Positions 1 through 7,373 of a stretch of 42,416 nucleotides of DNA are shown here, one piece after another (positions within the stretch are counted from its first letter, which is position 1; each line of letters starts with the position of its first letter). Source of the DNA: Alphaproteobacteria bacterium (GTDB lineage: Bacteria; Pseudomonadota; Alphaproteobacteria; Caulobacterales; Parvularculaceae); the NCBI GenBank assembly GCA_013151255.1, contig JAADIQ010000055.1, positions 1-42,416 on the forward strand, in the 5' to 3' direction. The notes beneath the pieces are model-generated. The model did not search any database, was not told the origin of the DNA, and saw only the letters and a list, made by a program, of their open reading frames with translations. The position numbers and the translations under genes are program-made.

Positions 1-204
1 GAGATCGGCTGGCGGGCAATCTGCAAACGTAACGGTCGGCGGGATTGTCAACACTGCATCGGTGCTCACCGGGTCAAGCGTTTTGGCCGCCAGATGAACG
101 CTCGCGCCCGGTAGACGCGACAAAACCTGCAACGGCCCGGTAAAATCGAGCTGTGTAAGGTTCGGATACAGAACGAAAACGATGTTTAAATTTTCTTCAG
201 CCAT
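1..204 (-). CDS. DJ-1/PfpI family protein, isonitrile hydratase (InhA)-like, C-terminus cut by window edge
   Basis: Only the first 68 residues are present; the gene runs off the left edge. It starts at ATG 204 and reads MAEENLNIVFVLYP, then QLDFTGPLQVL and a VHLAAK / FADCPP pattern. This matches the N-terminal beta-alpha-beta core of cyclohexyl-isocyanide hydratase-like DJ-1/PfpI proteins, where QLDLTGP and FADCPP are typical. The nucleophilic cysteine elbow lies beyond the window, so catalysis cannot be judged. It begins 9 bp after the alkyltransferase-like gene on the same strand, so the two are probably cotranscribed. Substrate is inferred only from family resemblance; a general DJ-1 stress protein is an alternative. 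Confidence 0.75.
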   Translation of the reverse strand, partial: MAEENLNIVFVLYPNLTQLDFTGPLQVLSRLPGASVHLAAKTLDPVSTDAVLTIPPTVTFADCPPADL

Positions 205-213
205 GACTTTTCC

Positions 214-585
214 TCAACGCCGCCAGCCGGCGACTATTTCCATAACATCAACCGGATCGGCGCCGGTTTTTGCGATCCATGCCGGCGACGGTCCGCGCCA
301 GCGATGAGCGCCGATATCGACATTGCCGGTTTTACGAAACTCGACGCCTTCCGCCAATAGCCGCCTGCGATGCTCGCCGGCGGAAGCGCGTGATGCAATC
401 GCGCCCGCCGCATTGACGATGCGATGCCACGGCGTTTTCGATCCGCCGGGAAGATGCGACAGCGCCCGCCCGACCATCCGCGCCGTCACCCCCGGCAGGA
501 GGCTGGCAATCATCCCGTAGCTTGCAACCTGGCGCTTGGGCACTTGCTTGATAAGCACATAGATAAGGTTGTAGTCGTAGGTCAC
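214..585 (-). CDS. Alkyltransferase-like protein (ATL), MGMT family without the catalytic cysteine
   Basis: A 123-residue protein resembling the C-terminal DNA-binding domain of O6-methylguanine-DNA methyltransferase: VPKRQVASYGMIA (helix-turn-helix lead-in), an arginine-finger-like VGRAL, and PWHRI where active MGMT has PCHRV. Replacing Cys by Trp is the hallmark of ATL proteins, which bind and flip O6-alkylguanine and hand the lesion to nucleotide excision repair rather than removing the alkyl group. I chose the GTG at 585 because GAAAGG lies 7 nt upstream; the frame stays open to 642, but that would overlap the DUF3297 gene. It lies between DUF3297 and the DJ-1-like gene, all on the minus strand. 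The family assignment is firm; the repair role is from family knowledge. Confidence 0.85.
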   Translation of the reverse strand: MTYDYNLIYVLIKQVPKRQVASYGMIASLLPGVTARMVGRALSHLPGGSKTPWHRIVNAAGAIASRASAGEHRRRLLAEGVEFRKTGNVDIGAHRWRGPSPAWIAKTGADPVDVMEIVAGWRR

Positions 586-616
586 AAGCCAGCCTTTCGA
601 GGCGGCGCCCGCAAAG

Positions 617-856
617 TCAAACTTCCTTAATCCACACCTCAACCGGTCCTTTGAGGAGAATAGTCATGGGGTTGCCCTTGCGGTCCACCGCCTTGCCGGC
701 GGGCACGCGAATCCACCCCTCCGATATGCAATATTCTTCGACGTTGGTTTTCTCCTCGCCCTTGAAGCGCACGCCTATGCCATTCTCAAGCAACGCCTCA
801 TCGTAAAACGGGCTCTTCGGATTAACGCTCAAACGGTCTGGAAGCTTATCTGTCAT
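617..856 (-). CDS. DUF3297 family protein
   Basis: A 79-residue protein with the features of DUF3297: PDRLSVNP near the start, PFYDEALLE, IGVRFKGEEKTNVEEYC, SEGWIRVPAGK and DRKGNP. The full family length is present. Members are small, soluble and widespread in Alphaproteobacteria and have no established function. It is the first gene of a three-gene minus-strand run with the ATL (31 bp downstream) and the DJ-1-like protein. There is no signal peptide or membrane segment. Confidence 0.9.
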   Translation of the reverse strand: MTDKLPDRLSVNPKSPFYDEALLENGIGVRFKGEEKTNVEEYCISEGWIRVPAGKAVDRKGNPMTILLKGPVEVWIKEV

Positions 857-936
857 ACCATAGGTCTTAGCGCGGGCTTTGATGTTGACTCAAGCAGATT
901 GTGCAAGCGCAGATAAGACGCAAATCAACAGCATCC

Positions 937-2133
937 CTATACGACCTCAAACAACCCCGCCGCACCCATGCCGCCGCCGATGCACATGGTGCAGACGACA
1001 TACTTTGCGCCGCGGCGTTTGCCCTCGATCAGCGCATGGCCGACCATGCGCGCGCCCGACATGCCGTAAGGGTGGCCGACGGAAATCGCGCCGCCATTGA
1101 CGTTTAAAATCTCATCGGGAATGCCAAGCTTGTCACGGCAATAAAGCACCTGCACCGCGAAGGCTTCATTCAATTCCCACAGGCCGATATCGTCCATCTT
1201 CAAGCCGTTTTTTTCCAGCAGCTTCGGCACGGCGAACACCGGCCCGATGCCCATCTCGTCCGGGTTGGTTCCCGCAACCGCCATACCGCGATAAATCCCG
1301 AGTGGGGCAAGGCCGCGGCGTTCGGCTTGTTTTGCTTCCATCACCACCGTTGCGGAGGCGCCGTCAGACAATTGCGAGGCGTTGCCGGCGGTGATGCATT
1401 TGCCTTCCTTAACCGTCTGCCCGCCGGGGAACACCAGTTTCAACCCGGAAAGGCCTTCAAGCGTTGTCTCCGGGCGGTTGCCCTCGTCTTTTTCAAGCGT
1501 CGCTTCAACATCGGAAACCTCGCCGGTCTCTTTATTCTTAAATTTCATCACCGAGGGCAGGGCGACAATTTCATCGTCGAACTTGCCCGCCTGTTGCGCC
1601 GCATGGGTGCGCTGTTGCGATTGCAGCGAATATTCGTCCTGCGTGGCGCGCGAAATATCGTAGCGCTCGGCGACAATTTCCGCGGTTTCAATCATCTGCA
1701 TATACGTCGCCGGCAGGTTTTCCATAAGCCACGGGTCGGGCCGCACAAACATGTCGCTGGTTTGGTTGGTGGAGATGGATTCAACCCCGGCGCCGATAAC
1801 GACATCCATATTATCGGCCACCACCTGTTTGGCCGCGGTCGCAATCGCCATCATTCCCGACGCACACTGACGGTCAACCGACATGCCCGGCACGCTAACC
1901 GGAAAGCCGGCGCGCAAAGCCGACTGGCGCGCGACATTTTGAAAGGCTGTGCCCTGCTGCAAGGCGCAGCCCATGACCACGTCTTCAATCTCAGCAACAT
2001 CAACCTTGGCGCGTTCTGCGGCATGTTTGATGGCATGGGCGCCAAGCGCCGGCGCGGTGGTTGCGTTAAACGCACCGCGATAGGCTTTGCCAATCGGCGT
2101 GCGGGCGGTCGAAACGATAACGGCTTGTCTCAT
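937..2133 (-). CDS. Acetyl-CoA C-acyltransferase (thiolase, FadA-type)
   Basis: A complete 398-residue thiolase. It catalyses thiolytic cleavage of 3-ketoacyl-CoA to acetyl-CoA plus a shortened acyl-CoA, the last step of beta-oxidation. The nucleophilic Cys is at about residue 90 (DRQCASGM), the catalytic His at about 354 ([16 protein letters not shown]) and the general-base Cys at about 384 ([10 protein letters not shown]). A degradative rather than biosynthetic role is inferred from context: the ligase, dehydrogenases, hydratase and SDR are encoded upstream on the same strand. The DUF4336 gene on the opposite strand separates it from that operon, so it probably has its own promoter in 2134-2274. 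ATG 2133 is preceded by GGAGAAAG. Confidence 0.95.
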   Translation of the reverse strand: MRQAVIVSTARTPIGKAYRGAFNATTAPALGAHAIKHAAERAKVDVAEIEDVVMGCALQQGTAFQNVARQSALRAGFPVSVPGMSVDRQCASGMMAIATAAKQVVADNMDVVIGAGVESISTNQTSDMFVRPDPWLMENLPATYMQMIETAEIVAERYDISRATQDEYSLQSQQRTHAAQQAGKFDDEIVALPSVMKFKNKETGEVSDVEATLEKDEGNRPETTLEGLSGLKLVFPGGQTVKEGKCITAGNASQLSDGASATVVMEAKQAERRGLAPLGIYRGMAVAGTNPDEMGIGPVFAVPKLLEKNGLKMDDIGLWELNEAFAVQVLYCRDKLGIPDEILNVNGGAISVGHPYGMSGARMVGHALIEGKRRGAKYVVCTMCIGGGMGAAGLFEVV

Positions 2134-2261
2134 GGGTTACTTTCTCCATCGATATGCATTTTTTGAAATCTAGCATAAACTCAACCAGTGCGTCTGACTT
2201 AATCGCAGTTCAATTCAAATCGCTGTCACGGGCGTCAAAGCTATCACAAACGGCAAATCTA

Positions 2262-2269
2262 AAAGGAGG
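2262..2269 (+). promoter_or_regulatory. Strong ribosome binding site deciding a TTG start
   Basis: AAAGGAGG, nearly the full anti-SD complement, lies 5 nt before TTG 2275. It fixes the start of the DUF4336 gene at a non-ATG codon: the reading from TTG gives the conserved YEPL start of the family, and no in-frame ATG exists upstream of that motif. Confidence 0.7.
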
Positions 2270-2274
2270 TCGAC

Positions 2275-3023
2275 TTGGCCCCAGCGCATTATCAACCCTA
2301 TGAACCGCTTTTTGAGCTGAGATCGATTGGGCCGGATATTTGGATCGCGGAGGGGCCCATCCTTTATTGGGCCGTCGCCGGCATGTCCCTGCCCTTTCCG
2401 ACGCGAATGACGCTGGCGCGGTTGCCTGCGGCCTGTGGGTCCATTCGCCTATCGCGCCGGACGAGAAATTGCTGCGCGCTGTCGATGCGCTTGGCCCGGT
2501 GCGGCACATCATCTCGTCAAACAAGATCCATCATGTCTCTATTGGGCCATGGGCGGAAACCTACCCCGATGCGCGCCTATGGGCGTCTCCCGGCGTGCGC
2601 GCCCGCTCCGAGGTTACTTTCACTGACGACCTTGCAGAAACACCGCCGGATGCTTGGTCAGCCGTAATCGACCAACGCATAGCGCGCGGCTCGAAAGCGC
2701 TGGAGGAGGTTGTCTTTTTTCACAAGCCTTCGCGCACGCTGATCCTGACCGATCTGATAGAAAATTTTGAAGCCTCCCTACTTCGCAAAGGCTTTTGGTT
2801 GAAAATCTTAATGCGGCTTGGCGGCGTCATGGCGCCAAGAGGAGGCGTGCCCCGCGACATCAGGCTGAGTTTTCTCGGCAACCATCGCAAACTGCGCCCG
2901 GTCGTGCAGTGGATGCTCAACAATAACCCACAAAAAGTCGTGATCTCTCACGGCAAGTGGTTTGAGGTCGATGGGCGCGACATTATCCGTCGCGCCTTTT
3001 CGTGGGTAGGCGGGGTTGAGTGA
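2275..3023 (+). pseudogene. DUF4336 family protein, disrupted by a one-base frameshift
   Basis: Two overlapping frames together form one DUF4336 protein (metallo-beta-lactamase-fold-like family). The N-terminal part (2275 to about 2424) reads YEPLFELRSIGPDIWIAEGP and FPTRMTLARL. The rest continues in the next frame with CGLWVHSP, ALGPVRHI, NKIHH, LILTDLIENFE and ISHGKWFE. The join needs one extra base at about 2424-2427, after which a 249-residue protein of normal family size results. The start is TTG 2275, five bases after an ideal AAAGGAGG at 2262-2269, so the gene is or was well translated. It is convergent with the SDR and divergent from the thiolase. Either a genuine null allele or a sequencing error. 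Confidence 0.8.
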
Positions 3024-3032
3024 ACGTCTGTT

Positions 3033-3953
3033 CTAACTTTTGCCCGCATAAGCCTGCGCCTTGGCCAGGAAATTCATGTTCGGGCCAGCGCTGTTGTCGT
3101 AGAATTTGAGGTTGTCTTTCGACGATATCTCTTCCCAATGCGCAGCGATGTTTTCAGGGGTTTGTTCGTCCGGCGGCAGGTAGACGCCTTCGGTCTCGAC
3201 AATATAGGCGCGCGCATACCCGCCGGCCGCGCATGAGATTATCGCTTGCGACGGCGCATCGTCGCTCACCAGATATAACATCGCCGCAGTGATTGCCTCC
3301 GGCGTCATCTGATCGAGGATGGCCTCAGGAATGCCGATATCTTCGGTCATCCGGGTTTTGGCAGATGGCGACAGGAGATTGGTTTTGATGTTGTATTTGG
3401 CGCCTTCCAGATGCAGCGCATTCATAAACCCGATCATCCCGGCTTTGGCGGCGCCGTAATTGGCCTGGCCAAAAATCCCGTGCAGGCCCGACGGGCTGGA
3501 GGTGCACACAACGCGGCCATAAGTCTGTTCACGCATGATCGGCCAGACCGTGTGGGTGCACAAAGCCGTGCCGATAAGGTGGACGTCGATAACGGTGCGA
3601 AAATCCGCCATTGTCATTTTATGAAAGGTTTTGTCGCGCAAAATTCCGGCATTGTTGACCAGAATATCAACCCGGCCCCATTGGTCCATCGCGGCTTTGA
3701 CCATCGCGGCGACTTCATCGTCCTTGGTGACATTGGCGCCATCGGCAATCGCCTCGCCGCCGGCGGCGTTGATGTGATTTGCAACCTCTTGCGCGGCGGA
3801 GAGCGAACCGCCCGAACCGTCGCGCGAACCGCCAAGGTCATTGACCACAACCTTCGCCCCACGCGCCGCCAGCGCCAGAGCGTGGCTCTTGCCAAGCCCA
3901 TTGCCGGCGCCAGTAACGATGGCGACTTTTCCGTCATAACGAATGTCAGACAC
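3033..3953 (-). CDS. SDR-family 3-hydroxyacyl-CoA dehydrogenase, 17beta-HSD4/MFE-2-like
   Basis: A 306-residue classical short-chain dehydrogenase: TGAGNGLG nucleotide-binding loop (residues 14-21), NNAG at 100-103, Ser at about 152-153 (TSSPSG), and Y166xxxK170 (NYGAAK). The long N-terminal sequence VVVNDLGGSRDGSG and the roughly 50-residue tail resemble the dehydrogenase unit of peroxisomal multifunctional enzyme type 2, which oxidises (3R)-hydroxyacyl-CoA. This fits the neighbouring MaoC hydratase, because MaoC-type hydratases yield the R isomer. The start is GTG 3953 with AGGAG seven bases upstream. It lies 89 bp downstream of MaoC on the same strand. Stereochemistry and substrate are inferred from family and context. 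Confidence 0.9.
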   Translation of the reverse strand: MSDIRYDGKVAIVTGAGNGLGKSHALALAARGAKVVVNDLGGSRDGSGGSLSAAQEVANHINAAGGEAIADGANVTKDDEVAAMVKAAMDQWGRVDILVNNAGILRDKTFHKMTMADFRTVIDVHLIGTALCTHTVWPIMREQTYGRVVCTSSPSGLHGIFGQANYGAAKAGMIGFMNALHLEGAKYNIKTNLLSPSAKTRMTEDIGIPEAILDQMTPEAITAAMLYLVSDDAPSQAIISCAAGGYARAYIVETEGVYLPPDEQTPENIAAHWEEISSKDNLKFYDNSAGPNMNFLAKAQAYAGKS

Positions 3954-4042
3954 GATACTCTCCTAAATTCTCAGTATACAGAAATTTTGAATGGTTTTAT
4001 ATTATGGCCGGCGCCCCGTCTACTCACGGACGAGGCGTCTGC

Positions 4043-4498
4043 TCAGACAAACTGCATCGACAGCCATTCCGCCACCAGCGCGGGTTTTTCCTCACCGTCG
4101 ATTTCAACCTTGACCGCATATTTAAACGCCCATTGCCCGGGCATTTTCTGATCCGCCGACATCAGCGTGAAGTGACCGCGAATGCGTTGGCCGGATTTCA
4201 CCGGATTGATGAAGCGGACTTTCTCAAATCCGTAATTGACGCCCATTTTGACCCCGTCAACCACCAGCACATTGCCGGCAGCAAGCTTGGAGAGCATAGA
4301 CAGGCTTAAAAATCCGTGCGCAATGGTGCCGCCAAACGGCGTCATCTTTGCAGCCTCTTCATCGACATGAATGAACTGATGGTCTTCGGTGACATCGGCG
4401 AACTGATTAATCCGCTCCTGGTCAATCATCGCCCAGTCGGAGGTTCCCGTTTGTTTGCCGACATAATCGGCGATTTCGTCTTGCTTAGCGGTCGGCAT
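4043..4498 (-). CDS. MaoC-family enoyl-CoA hydratase
   Basis: A 151-residue hot-dog-fold hydratase. The hydratase-2 motif is complete: D39 and H44 in DVTEDHQFIHVD, followed by TPFGGTIAHG and the FEKVRFINPVKSGQRIRG strand pair. It adds water to trans-2-enoyl-CoA, normally giving (3R)-hydroxyacyl-CoA. ATG 4498 was chosen over the longer frame to 4549 because AAGGAGA sits 8 nt upstream and the longer start would run into the preceding dehydrogenase stop. It follows the acyl-CoA dehydrogenase by 50 bp and precedes the SDR, matching the order of the reactions. Confidence 0.93.
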   Translation of the reverse strand: MPTAKQDEIADYVGKQTGTSDWAMIDQERINQFADVTEDHQFIHVDEEAAKMTPFGGTIAHGFLSLSMLSKLAAGNVLVVDGVKMGVNYGFEKVRFINPVKSGQRIRGHFTLMSADQKMPGQWAFKYAVKVEIDGEEKPALVAEWLSMQFV

Positions 4499-4548
4499 AT
4501 GTTTCGTCTCCTTAATATTCTCAATATCCGCGCCTTCGCGCGGGGGCA

Positions 4549-5688
4549 TTAGTAACCGCGCATTGCCGCGAGGCGATCAGCGTGGAAAGCCGCATCGCCA
4601 AACATTTCCTGCGCGACGCGAATGCGCTTCATGTAAAATCCAATATCAAACTCATCGGTCATGCCGATGCCGCCATGCATCTGTATGGCTTCCTGGGCGG
4701 CGAGCTTTGCAACCTCGCCGGCTTTGGCTTTGGCGAGCGAGCAAACAATCCCCGCCATGCCGTAATGTTCGTCCAAATCCTGCAAGGCTTTCAGCGTTAC
4801 CGACTTCATCAATTCAATTTCGGAATATAGGTGCGCGGCGCGATGCTGCAATGCCTGAAACGAACCAATTTCGGTCCCAAACTGTTTGCGCTCTTTCAGA
4901 TAATCCATGGTCATGGCAAACGCCGCTTGCGCGGCGCCCGACATTTCCGCGGCAAGCCCGGCGCGGCCTGCATTCAACACGCCTTCAAGCGCTGCCAGGC
5001 CGCCATCGACCTCGCCAAGGACATCGTCGCCGGTGGCCTCAACGCCGTCGAATTTAAGCCGCGCGGCGCCGCGGCTGTCGACCATGACGGTGCGTTCGCG
5101 GCTCACGCCCTTGGCTGCTGCATCAATCAGAAACAGCGTTATCCCTTCCGCATCACCGGGGGCGCCGGCAGTGCGCGCGGCGACAATAATGTTGTCGGCG
5201 ACCTGGCCGTCGGCGACGAAAGTCTTGTCGCCGGAAAGCTTAAATCCGTTACCGTGTTTTTCTGCTTTCATGGCGGTCTTTTGCGGCCCGTGCTTGCGGG
5301 TCTCATCGACCGCCAGCGCGAACACTGCATCGCCGGCGGAGATTTTCGGCAGATGCTCCTGGCGTTGAGCATCACCGCCAAGCTTTTGCAAGGCGGTTGC
5401 AGCGAGAATGGATGTCGACAGAAACGGCGAGGCCGTCAGTGTACGGCCCATCTCCTCTGCAAGGACGCCGGCGCCGACAAACCCAAAATCAGCCCCGCCA
5501 TGATCTTCTCCAACCAATATCCCGGCCCAGCCCATCTCCGCCATCTCCTTCCAGAGCGAGCGGCTAAAGCCGGTTTCGTCATTCGTATCGCGCAGCTTAC
5601 GCAGCGCAGCTACCGGCGCTTTTTCATCGAGAAAACCGCGCGCAGAATCGCGCAGCATTTGTTGTTCTTCGGTTAAAACCAGAGCCAT
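4549..5688 (-). CDS. Acyl-CoA dehydrogenase, subunit of the type lacking the EGT catalytic motif
   Basis: A 379-residue acyl-CoA dehydrogenase fold (N-terminal helical domain, middle beta domain, C-terminal helical domain). Visible family marks are MGWAGILVGEDHGG, GRAGLAAEMSGAAQ, KERKQFGTEIGSFQALQHR and QMHGGIGMTDEFDIGFYMKR. The C-terminus has AQEMFGDAAFHADR in place of the IEGT segment that carries the catalytic Glu in FadE-type enzymes. Such chains often pair with a second dehydrogenase. The partner is probably the gene 9 bp upstream. FAD-dependent alpha,beta-dehydrogenation of acyl-CoA is expected; the substrate is not readable from sequence. ATG 5688 is preceded by GAGGA. Confidence 0.92.
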   Translation of the reverse strand: MALVLTEEQQMLRDSARGFLDEKAPVAALRKLRDTNDETGFSRSLWKEMAEMGWAGILVGEDHGGADFGFVGAGVLAEEMGRTLTASPFLSTSILAATALQKLGGDAQRQEHLPKISAGDAVFALAVDETRKHGPQKTAMKAEKHGNGFKLSGDKTFVADGQVADNIIVAARTAGAPGDAEGITLFLIDAAAKGVSRERTVMVDSRGAARLKFDGVEATGDDVLGEVDGGLAALEGVLNAGRAGLAAEMSGAAQAAFAMTMDYLKERKQFGTEIGSFQALQHRAAHLYSEIELMKSVTLKALQDLDEHYGMAGIVCSLAKAKAGEVAKLAAQEAIQMHGGIGMTDEFDIGFYMKRIRVAQEMFGDAAFHADRLAAMRGY

Positions 5689-5697
5689 GTTGTTCCT

Positions 5698-6900
5698 CTA
5701 CGCCCCCGGCAATCGGAGAATGTGTTTTGCAATAATATTAAGCTGCACTTCCGAGGTGCCGCCTTCGATTGAGTTGGCTTTGGTTCTGAGCCATGAGCGC
5801 GCCAGCTTGCCGTCCTGGGTGCGCTCGCCTTCCCACTCCAGCGCTTCCGAACCGCCTGAATCCATCAGCAGTTCAAACCGGCGCTTGTTAAACTCGGTGC
5901 CGTAATATTTCAGCATCGACGAATTGGCGCCGACGCCTTGCCCGGCCTTGGCCTCGTCTTTCATCCGCTCCAGCGTCAACAGAAACGCCCAGCCGTCGAT
6001 TTCGGCCTGGGCGATTTTTCCGCGCAACATCGGATCGGCGAGCCTGCCGTCCTCAAGGCCGATTTCACTGGCGGCAATCTCGCCTATCCCGCGCCCGCCA
6101 AAAAGCCCGCCGCCGCCGGCTGAAATCATTTCGCGCTCATGGGTGAGAAGATATTTTGCAACATCCCAGCCGCGATTGAGATCGCCAACAATCGCGCCGA
6201 TGCCGGGCGCGTGTTCCTTAGGAACTTTAACGTCGTCAAAAAACGTCTCGCAGAACGGCGACTTGCCGGAAATGAGTTTAATCGGTTTTGTTGAAACACC
6301 CTTCGCGGCCATGTCGATCAGCAGGAAACTGATGCCGTTATGTTTCGTCGCTTTCGGATCGGTCCGTACAAGGCAGAAAATCCAGTCGGATTCGTCAGCG
6401 TAAGACGTCCAGACTTTCTGTCCGTTGACCAGCCAATGATTTCCTTTGTCCTCACATTTGCATTGCAGTGACGCCAGGTCAGAGCCGGCATTGGGTTCGG
6501 AATAGCCCTGGCACCAGCGGATTTCACCGCGCGTGATGGCGGGCAGGAAATGCAGCTTTTGTTCATGGGTTCCGTATTTCAACAATGCCGGACCGAGCAT
6601 CCAAATCCCAAAACTTTCCAGCGGCGAGCGCGCCTTCATATCGCGCATTTCGCTTTTTAGAATTTTAATCTCTTCTTTCGTGAGACCGCCGCCGCCATAT
6701 TCTTTTGGCCAGGCCGGCACTGTCCAGCCCTTTTCGGCCATGCGGTTCAACCAGATCTTTTGCGCCTCGGATTGAAATTTCCAATTGCGCCCGCCCCAGC
6801 AAATGTTGTCCTCGCCGCCAGCGCCGTCGCGCATCTCCGCCGGACAATTTTCTTCAAGCCAGGCGCGCGTGTCTTTGCGGAAGGTTTCAATATCGCTCAT
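5698..6900 (-). CDS. Acyl-CoA dehydrogenase carrying the EGGTSE catalytic segment
   Basis: A 400-residue acyl-CoA dehydrogenase. FAD- and substrate-binding marks include RWCQGYSEPNAGSDLASL and NGQKVWTSYADESD; the C-terminal SIEGGTSEVQLN puts a Glu at about residue 379, where family members have the catalytic base. Long-chain, branched or steroid-type ACADs show the same layout. It stops 9 bp before the next dehydrogenase, which lacks this Glu, so a heteromeric enzyme is plausible. The best-known parallel is the paired dehydrogenases of steroid side-chain degradation in actinobacteria; the extension to this organism is inference. It lies 36 bp after the DUF1272 gene. Confidence 0.93.
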   Translation of the reverse strand: MSDIETFRKDTRAWLEENCPAEMRDGAGGEDNICWGGRNWKFQSEAQKIWLNRMAEKGWTVPAWPKEYGGGGLTKEEIKILKSEMRDMKARSPLESFGIWMLGPALLKYGTHEQKLHFLPAITRGEIRWCQGYSEPNAGSDLASLQCKCEDKGNHWLVNGQKVWTSYADESDWIFCLVRTDPKATKHNGISFLLIDMAAKGVSTKPIKLISGKSPFCETFFDDVKVPKEHAPGIGAIVGDLNRGWDVAKYLLTHEREMISAGGGGLFGGRGIGEIAASEIGLEDGRLADPMLRGKIAQAEIDGWAFLLTLERMKDEAKAGQGVGANSSMLKYYGTEFNKRRFELLMDSGGSEALEWEGERTQDGKLARSWLRTKANSIEGGTSEVQLNIIAKHILRLPGA

Positions 6901-6936
6901 GATTGTGTTCCATTTTCAAACGTCATGACAAGGCGG

Positions 6937-7245
6937 CTATCTATCTTGCGGCGCGACGTCGCGCGCCGTGGCGGCGAATGCGGCAATCTCTTCACGGCTG
7001 TATTTCGTGTGCACGCGCTCGCCCGATGGCGGCTGATGCGCGAGGCTGACGCCTTCGCGCCGTTCGGTCGCGGGGCGAATGGGGCGCGCGACAAAACCGC
7101 CGCCGCAATTGGGGCAGACATTGCCCAGCACCGTCTCGACGCAATCCGCGCAAAAGGTGCACTCATATGAACAGATGCGCGCATGCGCCGACCCAGGCGC
7201 CAGATCGACGTCGCAGAGTTCGCAATTGGGCCTGAGTTGCAGCAT
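6937..7245 (-). CDS. DUF1272 small cysteine-rich zinc-ribbon-like protein
   Basis: A 102-residue protein with the DUF1272 block at its N-terminus: MLQLRPNCELCDVDL, then CSYECTFCADC and CPNCGGGFVARP. The paired Cys motifs (CxxC, CxxxCxxC and CxxC) suggest one or two bound zinc ions. The C-terminal 40 residues are polar and probably flexible. ATG 7245 is used because the frame further upstream begins only with TTG inside the AGGTGA ribosome binding site. It sits inside the beta-oxidation run between the acyl-CoA ligase and the first dehydrogenase. Its role is unknown; regulation or metal handling linked to the operon is speculation. Confidence 0.88.
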   Translation of the reverse strand: MLQLRPNCELCDVDLAPGSAHARICSYECTFCADCVETVLGNVCPNCGGGFVARPIRPATERREGVSLAHQPPSGERVHTKYSREEIAAFAATARDVAPQDR

Positions 7246-7373
7246 GCTTTCACCTAACAAGGGACGCTGAAACTGGGGCGTCCAAAACCGGAGCGCCGTT
7301 CTCCCACGGCTTATGATTCTGGCGCAAGCCCTTCATGCAGCAGCATGGCTGTCGCCGCTGTTATTTGTCGTTT

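Noticed and set aside
1327..2166. 279-codon open frame on the plus strand
   Set aside because: It is the reverse-strand shadow of the thiolase; the composition is low-complexity Arg/Gly/His and the thiolase motifs on the minus strand are complete.
4831..5676. 281-codon open frame on the plus strand
   Set aside because: Antisense to the acyl-CoA dehydrogenase with no family-like features; typical GC-rich shadow frame.
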